In this document: piece by piece, positions 9,925 to 18,294 of the stretch | Numbering within the stretch: position 1 is the stretch's first letter | How the letters are laid out: each line of letters starts with the position of its first letter | NCBI GenBank assembly: GCA_014621425.1 | Contig: JAANBB010000625.1 | Span: 1-19,048, forward strand | Reading direction: 5' to 3' | Source of the DNA: Cylindrodendrum hubeiense | Taxonomy: Eukaryota; Ascomycota; Sordariomycetes; Hypocreales; Nectriaceae | DNA length: 19,048 nucleotides | Program-made: the position numbers and the translations under genes | Notes under the pieces: generated by a model | Told to the model about the DNA's origin: nothing | Seen by the model: the letters and a program-made list of their open reading frames with translations, nothing else | The model's database searches: none

Positions 9925-11307
9925 GAGATTACACCTTTCCAGCTCTATATGGTGTCGTGTTGTGGTGTGTTGGATGGAATGGACATTTGAATTCGGTGAT
10001 GCAATGTCTTGCCTCGGCTCTCCCGAATCGCAGAACAATTGGTCACAGAAGGGGTGGAACCATCTGATGTTGAATTACACATGGCATTGGAATTGTCGGT
10101 TGGAGAGTTCCGTCCTCTCGGTTACCGTACCGTGTCTACACCTGACCTTCAATATCCCCACCGCTTTCCAAGTCACATCTTACCCAAGAGAGCAAAAGTG
10201 CATGTGGCTCTCCAAATCTGCTTCGAGTGCACTATCGCCAGCAATCTTACTCGAGGATCCACAGCCCGCCATCATACCGTGGCACATACTCTACTATGAA
10301 CGTGCTAATTCATCATCGATAGTCCAGAGTCAAGTCTATCGGGTCGTCAACTGCTCGGTCATTCCATGATGATCCAACGTCCCCATAACGGGTACAGCCG
10401 TGATCGACGCCTGATTAAGAACTTTGGAATGGAGACGTCGATCTGTTAGCCGGATTGTCACTCATCACCAGATCCGCATGGACAATGCGCATTCCCACCT
10501 TCTGCTCAAAATCACCTGATGATCGGGCTCAGGGGAGCACCTGCGACGATGGGTCCTCTATCCTTGCACCTGATCTCAAGCCTGACAGTGGCCCTGGAGG
10601 GATACTTATTTATTTCTATGGTCATCAATCTGTGGATAACCCTTGCGATGTGGCTGCAGCTATTGACTCCAGTTGCAGCGCCATAGCGGAGAAGCATGGG
10701 AGTAGCAGCTCTTCATTCATTTCGCCCAGGCCTTTGGTAGTACCAAGTGGCGTGATCTTTGTTACGGTGAGATGGGATACCCACTACGGCCAGATCTGGC
10801 GGGGCATGCCATGGGGAAAACAAATTTCTCACCATGTAGCAATCCTAGCTGGTAATTCCGTTGACGGCAATAAATGGCTTGCTTGGCTTTGTTCGACAAG
10901 TCGTATTGATTGAGTATTTACTGAGCACGCTACATCTGGGAATATGACGGATAATGGTTCCACATGGTGATTCCAACAGATTCAATACTCGCAACATATA
11001 TCTGGCATGGTGGCGTAGGACATGAGATGACTCAGTTAAAACTAGGATGCTGAAATATATTTCTATCCGTATACTGTATTGTTTCTTGGCCCACCGGTTA
11101 GGGCCCCAGTCTAATAACTACCATGACGCCACGCCGATTTCCGCTGATGCTAGCAAAAGATGGAACCGGCCATACATGTTGAAGCATTAACCAACACTTG
11201 TCATCCTGACTCAATCAAGCATGTATAGGTTGGCTTTTCCTTATCACCTGCGAGGGACCTGCTCAAACCCGTAAACCCTGTTTTCCCTAAAACTAAACAT
11301 ATAAATA

Positions 11308-12504
11308 CTACTTGTTCCGAGCCTCGGTCATACTGGACATAGAAATATCCTCATTGGTGCCGTTGGCAAGATACTCAAACGTCGGCTCCGTTTCCTTGGC
11401 TTCCAAAGCCTGCTTTCGACTAAGGATCATTCCCGGATGGCCAGCATTCAGGAGGACAACGGCAATGCACATGGGCCTGAAGAGTGTCAGCACAAGAGAA
11501 CCTGTAAACGCAACGGAATGGGGGCCGTGTAGGGGGTTTAACACATACACTGACTCGAGGCCAATAAACAGGCCCTCGTCGCGGAAAATGGCACTGAAGT
11601 AGCCTTTGCCGAGCTCAACAATGCGGTACGTGCACCGAGTCAAGATGATGATAGTTGATGCGAAGAGGAGGCCGAGGAAGATCATCATGCCTTTATTGAG
11701 GCGGTGGTAGCTCGGCGATCGTGACGCCTTAAAAACGTAGTCTGCAAACAGGGCGGCGAAGACAACGAGAGTGATGACCTGGAAGATGAGGCCGGCGAGG
11801 GAGATGTTCTCGCCCACTTTGATGGCGTCTTCGTCGGTGCCGACGCACGAGAGGGCTCCTCCGAGGGCTTGCAGGATGAGGGACACGATATCGCAAGGGA
11901 TGAAGATCCAGTAGAAAAGCTGGGGCTTGAACCGGGAGATGGAGGGGTCGACGAAGTTAATTCTATGGTGAGTTAGATGTTAATAGATGGGTCTTGTGAA
12001 GTGCGACATTCTAGCAGCGCAGCACTGTATCGTGAGGAAATATGGGAACTTACACTTGTGCAAGGAGGACGTAGATGGCCGAGCAAAAGAAGACTGGGGC
12101 GATAGTGATGCAAACTGTGAACCTGTTAGCCATCCACCTCTCGTATCCTTCCTTTCTTTCCTCTTCGATAACCCTGGGGCATTGTGAAGCGCCTAATACA
12201 TACTGATTTGCATCAGAAACCCATTAAAGTCGAACGGGTTGTCGTGGATGATCATCCGGCCGACATATCCAATAATCTCCAAGATGCATCCGCTGATCAT
12301 GCTGACCATGAATCCCCACGTTTTCGTCCGCACGCCCTGCCATGTGTGCGCGAGTGTCGACAGGCCAAAGACGACCATGAAGACGATGGTGGAGGGGACA
12401 TTGGGTTGGTACCGTAGCAGACTGTATTCGAGAGGGCAGAGGTCGAGTGTGCAGTTGGCACTGGGGCCGAAGCTGATGAGGCCGTTGGGCAGGCCGGTAG
12501 TCAT
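11308..12504 (-). CDS. RTA1-like seven-helix membrane protein (lipid-translocating exporter family)
   Basis: Complete spliced gene with exons 12504-12204, 12114-12054, 11962-11549 and 11476-11308 (314 residues plus TAG). Introns are 89, 91 and 72 nt with donors GTATGT, GTAAGT and GTATGT, and branch-like CTAAC, CTAAC and CTGAC 8-13 nt before the AG acceptors. The protein has about seven hydrophobic helices (roughly residues 36-54, 64-84, 99-120, 134-157, 177-197, 213-229 and 250-270). RTA1-type motifs are WGFMVSMISGCILEIIGYVGR, FIPCDIVSLILQALGG (about 141-156), RCTYRIVE (230-237) and a final VLLNAGHPG. N17 in SANCT is a possible extracellular glycosylation site. The family includes yeast Rta1, Rsb1 and Pug1, linked to resistance to amphipathic compounds and to sphingoid-base movement; the substrate here is unknown. 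The start at 12504 is the ATG in frame with the conserved first helix; the extension to 12619 in another frame starts at TTG and is not used. It is divergent from the monooxygenase gene. Confidence 0.93.
11477..11548 (-). other. Third intron of the RTA1-like gene, frame-preserving
   Basis: The donor GTATGT starts at 11548, a CTGAC branch-like site lies at 11490-11486 and the CAG acceptor ends at 11477. The length is 72 nt, a multiple of three, with no stop in the reading frame. I place an intron here because removing it joins GLESV to PMCIAVVLLNAGHPG, which fits the family's last helix, while the retained version adds 24 residues inside that region. Confidence 0.85.
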
Positions 12505-12699
12505 CGTGTCGAGTCGACGGCTTTCGCGAGTCTCTTTCTGATTGCGTATCGGCTGTCGATGTTGCTCGAGCAGGGTGATGTCGGGGCCGGGCTTCCAGAT
12601 GTCTTCCGTCGGTTGGCAAAACGGTGGGATGGTACTTGACAGGTGGCAGTTTATGTTGTGGGATCGCAGAAACGTAGATGAGTGCGCGTACCCATCCCC

Positions 12700-12706
12700 A
12701 TATATA
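12700..12706 (-). promoter_or_regulatory. TATA-like element upstream of the RTA1-like gene
   Basis: The minus strand reads TGTATATATGG here, about 196 nt before the ATG at 12504. The following leader (about 12650-12505) has no ATG before the main start, and the start context CGACACGATG is reasonable. Assignment rests on motif and distance only. Confidence 0.5.
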
Positions 12707-14136
12707 CAGCCAGATAGATTTCCCAGATCTCCGGGACCTTAAGCGGCCCCATGTTTCGCGGCCCTGTCAAATCATGCTATTCCACGCACAATACGAGCTT
12801 AACGCGCACATCCAAAGGCTATGGTGCATGGGAGAGGCAGCCGTGTGGATCCCCGTCGAGTCGGAAAGGGATGACGTCTGCAGGGAGGGGGGCATTCTGG
12901 TGGGATCAGACGAGATCCAGAAGCCATACTGGGGGTGTGCGAAGGAGTCCGTTCCCGGTCCGGAGTCGAGGCATTCGTCCGCTCGCTCCGTGTCCGTCTC
13001 GGGAGCCCGTGCCCGTGCCCGCGGAGGGCCGGTTGTGGGGGATGGACGCGTAATTATAAAATTGGGCGTGCACGCTCAGCCTCTCAGAGATCGATACGGC
13101 CGCCTTTCTGCCATAGATAGATTGTGGTTGGCGGAGCCGAGTTGCATGTTGGTCTCGCAGTTTTCGGGTATCTCGTTTGCTCGTATCTTGGGGTCATCGC
13201 TCCTCGCTAGCGGCGATGTTCGGAACTTTCAACGGAGACGATTTCGACGCCAGTTGTAGGTTCAGCATCCTTTTATTCCGGGATATGGAACGAGCAATCT
13301 ACACAGAATGATTAAACCCGAACTACGCATTGTCGTTTACCCAGCATAATGACATCCGTCTCTCGTATTGGTGTAGTTAGTGATCCCTCCACTGGGATCC
13401 TCTTAGCAACCGGGGGGCGTCCGGCAACTCACTCCGATTTTCAGGCAGGGTGTTACGCCATATATTAGGTGGCAGTGCACCCAGAGATGGCCTCATTATC
13501 TTGCACGTAAAATTGTGAATTCACTCAACCGTCGTTGGCCAACCACATCTAGACACTGCAGGGGAATGGATCACCCTGTCATGGGTGTAGGGTAAGCGAG
13601 ATGGAGGGACGTCAGTTTCCGTTTCGACATTCCGGCAGGGGCTTGCGTGGTTCGAATTTATTTAGATTCGAGTCTGCATGAATTTGACATTGAGTCTAAA
13701 CATAAATGGGGGTTTTCTATCCTGGCATCGCCTTAAAATGCTGACTGCAGGATGAAAAGTTACACCTGTAGAGCATGTAGCTTCGTCAAACTGGATGGTA
13801 ATTCCAAAACTTGGTCTATCACTCATCAGCTCCAACGTTTCCGGGCACAATCGAGCCATCCCATATCATTACATCCAGCCTTATGCGTAACTGTCCCCTG
13901 TGTGCCTTGCGGTCTCGTGGCGGGAGCGTTGAAGCCCGAGTTTGGTGGGGGCCGGCCGAGTAGAGCACCCGTCGGGACCGAACATGCCCCACTATTCTGC
14001 TTAGAGTCCGAGCGGCCGTGCCTCGGCGCTAGCTCTCACTTCATCGCCGTGACCCGTACGTAGGCCGGTCAAGTCCCGGACCCGGAGGAGAACAACAGAA
14101 GAGGCATCGATATTGTAAGATTTTAGTTGATGGACA

Positions 14137-14144
14137 TATATGAA
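14137..14144 (+). promoter_or_regulatory. TATA-like element upstream of the monooxygenase gene
   Basis: TATATGAA lies about 195 nt before the ATG at 14339 and is followed by a CA-rich leader (14200-14260, CACTCACACAAG and CACTTACACTTACACATG). A second TATATA at about 14330 is only a few bases from the start codon and so cannot place transcription initiation. Confidence 0.45.
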
Positions 14145-14239
14145 AGAGGTCGACACTTCCCGTTTGTTTGAGACTCTTGGAAGACTCATCGCACACATCA
14201 ACACTCACACAAGCGACGCACTCGCACTTACACTTACAC

Positions 14240-14308
14240 ATGCACAATCCGTTACATCGAACATTGTGTCCCCTTCTACCCACCACAACATCTTTGTACC
14301 TGAATTAA
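14240..14308 (+). other. Short upstream ORF in the monooxygenase leader
   Basis: An ATG at 14240 opens a 22-codon frame ending at TAA 14306-14308, 30 nt before the main ATG. It lies downstream of the TATA-like element, so it would be in the mRNA if transcription starts before 14240. The ATG context (TACACATGC) is moderate. Any effect on translation is inferred. Confidence 0.4.
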
Positions 14309-14338
14309 GGCCTGATAGCACCCCAACTTATATACACC

Positions 14339-15994
14339 ATGAGTAACATCAACAAAACATCAGTTATCGTCGTTGGTGGCAGTCTTGTCGGCCTCTCTAC
14401 CGCTCTCTTCCTCTCGTCTTGGAAAGTCCCTGTCATCCTCCTTGAGCGCCATCACAGCAGCTCCCTTCACCCTAGAGCCATCGGTTATACAACCCGCACC
14501 ATTGAATGCTTCCGCTCTCTTGGTATCGACTCCCGACTTCCTGTAACACAATGGAAAGGCGGCCCCCCGCGCCGAATTACCATTGAGAGCCTCGCGGGCA
14601 AGTGGCAGGATGAGAAACTCTGGACTCCCAAGGCTGCTGGTCCTCCAGAAGATAAGAAAGCTGGCCGACCAAAAGGCCCTGAAGAATTCTCGCCGGTCGC
14701 CGGTATTGCAACCGCCCAGGACAAAATTGAACCTGTGCTGAGGGAGTGTGCTATCGAGCAGGGTGCAGACTTGAGACTCGGCTACACAGTGGCGAGCTGG
14801 TCGCAAAACGAACAAGGTGTCACCGTGGCAGCAATGGATCGTGACGGAGTTGAAATTGTCGTTGAGGGTAAATATATTGTTGCTTGTGACGGTGCCCGGA
14901 GTCCCATTCGCGAGAAGTTGGGCATCCAACGAGACGGTGTTGGCCACTTGAAGGCCCTGCGCAGCATCCTCTTCCGATGCCCCCAGATCGACCACTACCT
15001 CAACAAAGGCTTCGTTCAGTTCCAGATCGAAGGACGCGAAGATGGCTTTGAGGCTTTCATGACGACATATGGCGAGGGTCGATGGGCCTTGATGTGGAAT
15101 CCCGTAGACAAGCTCGAGGCGACTAAGGACGCCATCGATGAGGCCACTCAGAAGGACATGATCCGCAAGGCGGTAGGCGAGGAGATTCCCGACAATGGGA
15201 TCGATCTCATTACTACGGGCGAGTGGGAGCTGAGCGGCCTCGTCGCCGACAAATTCTCATCCGGGCGCGTCTTCCTTGCGGGCGACGCCGCACACGCCTT
15301 GCCGCCCAATCGCGGAGGCTACGGAGCGAACACTGGCATCGCCGATGCGCACAACATTTCCTGGAAGCTCGCGGCGGTGCTGAACGGGACTTCGCGGCCG
15401 GAGCTGCTCGCCACGTACGACGCCGAGCGGCGATCGGCAGCCATGGTGCGCCACGACCAGATATTTACGCGAGAGGACTACGGGCGCCATGTCGCTGGCC
15501 TGGAATGGGCCGGGAAGAACGCCAAGATCCTCGACGACGTGGCCATGGAGCTGGGGCAGATTTACAGGTCGGGGGCCGTCATTGGCGCAGACGAGAGCCT
15601 GCCTTTGGCGAAGCGACCGGATGAGTGGAATGGACAGCCTGGAACGAGGGCGCCGCATGTCCCACTGCGACGAGGCGGAGAGGCCATTTCGAGTCTGGAC
15701 CTGTTCTGCCATGGTTGGGTGCTTGTCTCAAAGGACGGCACGTGGAGAGTCACGGCTCAGCAGGCCAGCGGCACCACGGGCACGGAGGTTGCCTTTGTGC
15801 AAGTCGGTGGCGAGGTTGAGGAGACGGAGGGCAGCAACATCGGCGAGAGCTTTGGGATCGGCGAGACGGGAGCTGTCTTGGTTCGGCCTGATGGATATGT
15901 TGCGTGGAGGTCGTTGACAAAGCCGGTGGACGCCGTGGCGTCGCTGGGAAGTGCGCTTGGCCAGGTATCGTACGCGGTTAAGAATAGTACTTGA
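14339..15994 (+). CDS. FAD-dependent monooxygenase, class A aromatic-hydroxylase type
   Basis: Complete intronless 551-residue frame. It starts at an ATG in good context (CACCATGAG) and ends at TGA. FAD-binding landmarks of the p-hydroxybenzoate hydroxylase fold appear in order: the N-terminal nucleotide-binding turn VVGGSLVGLS (11-20) with acidic E36 after the second strand; HPRAIGYTTRTIE (44-56); the DG motif CDGARSPIR (183-191); and the GD motif GRVFLAGDAAHALPPNRGGYGANTG (309-333) followed by DAHNISWKLA. The tail (about 435-525, with DGTWR and LVRPDGYVAWR) resembles the thioredoxin-like C-terminal domain of phenol-hydroxylase/PgaE-type enzymes. Members hydroxylate aromatic or polyketide substrates using NAD(P)H and O2. 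The first turn has Ser at the second Gly of GxGxxG, a variant I have seen in fungal relatives. No signal peptide or membrane helix is visible, so it is probably cytosolic. The substrate is unknown. The RTA1-like gene is its divergent neighbour, suggesting detoxification or secondary metabolism. Confidence 0.95.
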   Translation: MSNINKTSVIVVGGSLVGLSTALFLSSWKVPVILLERHHSSSLHPRAIGYTTRTIECFRSLGIDSRLPVTQWKGGPPRRITIESLAGKWQDEKLWTPKAAGPPEDKKAGRPKGPEEFSPVAGIATAQDKIEPVLRECAIEQGADLRLGYTVASWSQNEQGVTVAAMDRDGVEIVVEGKYIVACDGARSPIREKLGIQRDGVGHLKALRSILFRCPQIDHYLNKGFVQFQIEGREDGFEAFMTTYGEGRWALMWNPVDKLEATKDAIDEATQKDMIRKAVGEEIPDNGIDLITTGEWELSGLVADKFSSGRVFLAGDAAHALPPNRGGYGANTGIADAHNISWKLAAVLNGTSRPELLATYDAERRSAAMVRHDQIFTREDYGRHVAGLEWAGKNAKILDDVAMELGQIYRSGAVIGADESLPLAKRPDEWNGQPGTRAPHVPLRRGGEAISSLDLFCHGWVLVSKDGTWRVTAQQASGTTGTEVAFVQVGGEVEETEGSNIGESFGIGETGAVLVRPDGYVAWRSLTKPVDAVASLGSALGQVSYAVKNST

Positions 15995-17980
15995 GAATTA
16001 TCTCGATGCGTCGAGATGTTAGTTTGGTACGGGTTCTCCCCACTCATCCAACATGGGGTTTAATGTAAGATTTTGAGTTCTCTGTTTAAGCGAATCGTAA
16101 AGCATATTATTTACATCTCTCTTCTGGGTCTAACGCGGCCCCCGATGTTATTTGCGTGCCCCGTTTACCTCTTCCTAAACGAAGAGTGTCTCTCCTTGTC
16201 TTACAAATATATTGCCAATAGGCCTCGCCCATTTACCTCAGAGTCAGTGCAGATTTGCTTGGTTCAGTGGCATCGTCCAAGCATGTTCGCTGTCAGACAC
16301 CCCTCAAGGATCACACATGTTGATTCAGGTCGGTATCTTTTGCCCCTGATTTCCCTTTCGCCGGTAGCCACTCAAACTCGATTTTCTGAGACGATAGCAA
16401 TACTTAGGCACCATTCCTAAATGCCAAGTTCTGTTTAGTTGTATATATATATAGGAGCCCAAGAACCTCGGCTCTCGTGGCCATATCACACATGCACATA
16501 TTTGATCCTTGTGCGGCCTAGAGATTGATACCGAGACATATGAGCCTGTGAGGCATCTTCAATCACATTCAATCACATAACTAGTGACCTGTCCACGATC
16601 GAAGCATTCAGCTAGGTATTGAGACATGTTCGTGTGATGATTATTTCGAATCTGAAGCTTGAGGTGGCGATGAGAGCCCATGTCATAACGTCTTTTGAGT
16701 CGCGGCTTGTAAATTGCAGTGCTTACCCGGTGACATATTTATTTCCTCACCACCGCTACGACGAAGACACACTTTGATGCACTCGCCGTAGAAGCTCGTA
16801 ATGCTCTGGGGAAACACTCTTCCCTCTTTCCTTTGCACTGCGCGTTTCCTCTTCTGGTTTACCCGCCTAGGTCAATAGGTCCCGAATCAATATACGAGTA
16901 AATAGCCATTCGTCGATCTTCTATAAATGTCCGAAAGACCCGTCTTGTTACGGCGCATAACCTGTGGCTGCAAGTGCATCGACCTTGCTGTAAGGAGCAA
17001 GTGCCGACATGGACTTCAAAAAGGTGTCGTCATCATTAATGAGGGTAGGCGACGGCGGACAAAGACATGGATAATAGGGCCACGATGGCCCCTTCATCGA
17101 CATCCACGTTTCTCGGCAGCCTGGAAAGACGAGGATGCCTTGGCCAGATGCCTCGGGCAGATGCCTAATTCTCCCGAAGCTGGAACTGGTGGCGGAGAGG
17201 ACGCGGGGTGAGAAATACAAAGGGGCGATGGTGGTGACGGAAGAGGATAGCGCTGTGAGCGCAAGCTAGGAGAGTTCACCGCCAAAGACAAGCGTGGAAG
17301 TGTGGTTTTTAAAACAAAGGCGGTCATGGGCATCGTGACCATGCCCAGCAATGTGTGTTCCGGCGGGCGGGTGAGCGGAGTAGGTTCCTACAGAGCAAAA
17401 GTGCTCAACTCAGTTCAGCCATGTACCCGGTAATCTGTACTGTCCATAGGACGGTCGCATCGGTTTAGCATCCTGGATGCGGTTCAGCCTCGCGCATCGG
17501 GCGGCACAGCTGAGCATCCGGGTTGTATCAGTTTTCGGTTACCCTCCCGCAGGCCATGCCAGGCACCGACAATTGCGAATAGACAAGACACTCTGTTCAG
17601 AGCCGCGCATCCCCGACGCGCAGTCACATGCGGACGTTGCAGATCGAAACCGTGTTCTTTCCATGCCGGAGTCTGTAGATACAAAAGACGAGTCTGGGAC
17701 CCGGGCAAAGCACTGGCGCATCCATCGCGACGCAATCGACCTCCGCCCGCGCTCGCTCTGCCGACGTCATCGTGTCCCAGAACCCTTCGCCATACGCATT
17801 CGGCCGTAGCACGCCGCAGTACCTCGCTCCAGGTACCTCCAGGTGATCAGCTCCCCTGCGCCCTCAGCGCCCTCCAGCGCGCCTCAGTGGTCGCACAGCG
17901 GGTCATCCCCCCCACTCCGTGCTGGTCGTCCGCGTGAGACGCGCCCCGAGAGCGTCCAGCCCCGCCCCCGCCTACGGATC
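15995..17980. other. Intergenic region downstream of the monooxygenase, no supported gene
   Basis: The first 400-900 bases are AT-richer, as expected of a 3' untranslated or terminator region, but I found no clear AATAAA signal. There is a (TA)6 run at 16442-16453 and a tandem TTCAATCACA pair at 16558-16577. GGGCAT (17328-17333) faces ATGCCC (17341-17346). Open frames such as 16927-17211 plus and 17094-17351 minus show no recognisable domain and I do not call them genes. Confidence 0.55.
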
Positions 17981-18294
17981 GCCGCCATATTTACTGCCCC
18001 GACAGGGATCTAGAGCGGATGCTCCGGGCGGGCACCCACCTGAGAGGCTGAGAGAGGACCCTTGATCATCTCACCGAACCAGCCTTGCCTGCCGTTTCGA
18101 ACTTCTTTTTCCTCTTCATCTTCATCTTCTACTTTTGCTCCTCCATCCCACAACAACACAGAGAGGCAGACGACCCTCCTCCTCTGCTGGTCTGCTTTCA
18201 CCCCTTTCAACTTTAGCATCATCTATCGCCAAGCGCACGACGGAGAGCAACTGCCTCTCTCTCGTCGCCCTCCGCCCATCGGCCTGTCGCAATC
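17981..18294 (+). promoter_or_regulatory. Promoter and pyrimidine-rich leader of the TB2/DP1/HVA22 gene
   Basis: GCCATATTTAC near 17986 is a weak TATA candidate. It is followed by a CT-rich block at about 18100-18150 (TTCTTTTTCCTCTTC, ATCTTCATCTTC) and a further CT-rich stretch up to the ATG. This is the usual appearance of a highly expressed fungal gene's start region. The start context AATCATGTTC is acceptable. Confidence 0.5.

Larger units (their letters stand above)
3801..11307. other. Long interval with no supportable gene
   Basis: I read the open frames on both strands and found none with recognisable domains, convincing splice chains, or composition like the four real genes. The longest frames (for example 6062-6829 plus, 7559-7894 minus, 8662-9201 plus, 10455-10913 plus) give arginine/proline/serine-rich or otherwise mixed peptides, and several begin at non-ATG codons. 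No tRNA B-box with a matching A-box, rRNA, or transposase remnant was seen. The sequence is not strongly AT-rich, so there is no clear sign of repeat-induced point mutation. It holds short palindromes near 4512-4547, a GC-rich hairpin at 5002-5037, GTACGT-type repeats near 3957 and 7794, and direct repeats at 9343-9410 and 9851-9924. An unannotated non-coding RNA or a small lineage-specific gene cannot be excluded. Confidence 0.6.
12505..14338. promoter_or_regulatory. Divergent intergenic region between the RTA1-like and monooxygenase genes
   Basis: The two genes point away from each other across 1.83 kb. A TATA-like element sits near each gene (12706-12700 minus, 14137-14144 plus). In between there is a GCCCGT/GCCCGT/GCCCGC run at 13005-13022, a CCG-N5-CGG inverted triplet at 14016-14026, and an AT-richer stretch at about 13260-13760. 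Open frames in this interval have no recognisable domains. A shared control region is plausible but the distance is large enough for two separate promoters. Confidence 0.5.

Noticed and set aside
10455..10913. 152-codon plus-strand frame near the 3' end of the RTA1-like gene
   Set aside because: It starts at TTG, has no recognisable motif, and no intron structure extends it into a credible protein.
12224..12619. 131-codon minus-strand frame overlapping exon 1 of the RTA1-like gene
   Set aside because: It starts at TTG and runs in another frame; the frame beginning at 12504 encodes the RTA1 helices and splices cleanly.
13645..13670. GGTTCGAAT resembling a tRNA B-box, also GGTTCGAAGG near 5336
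   Set aside because: Neither has the closing CC of the B-box consensus, nor a matching A-box and acceptor stem at the right distance, so no tRNA is supported.
14360..14995. 211-codon minus-strand frame opposite the monooxygenase
   Set aside because: It is the antisense shadow of the FAD-binding domain coding sequence, with no domain of its own.
17328..17346. GGGCAT/ATGCCC and other six-base inverted repeats (4645-4660, 5938-5951, 6405-6420)
   Set aside because: Six-base arms with short loops are expected many times by chance in a window this size, and none sits at a gene end or conserved position that I can see.
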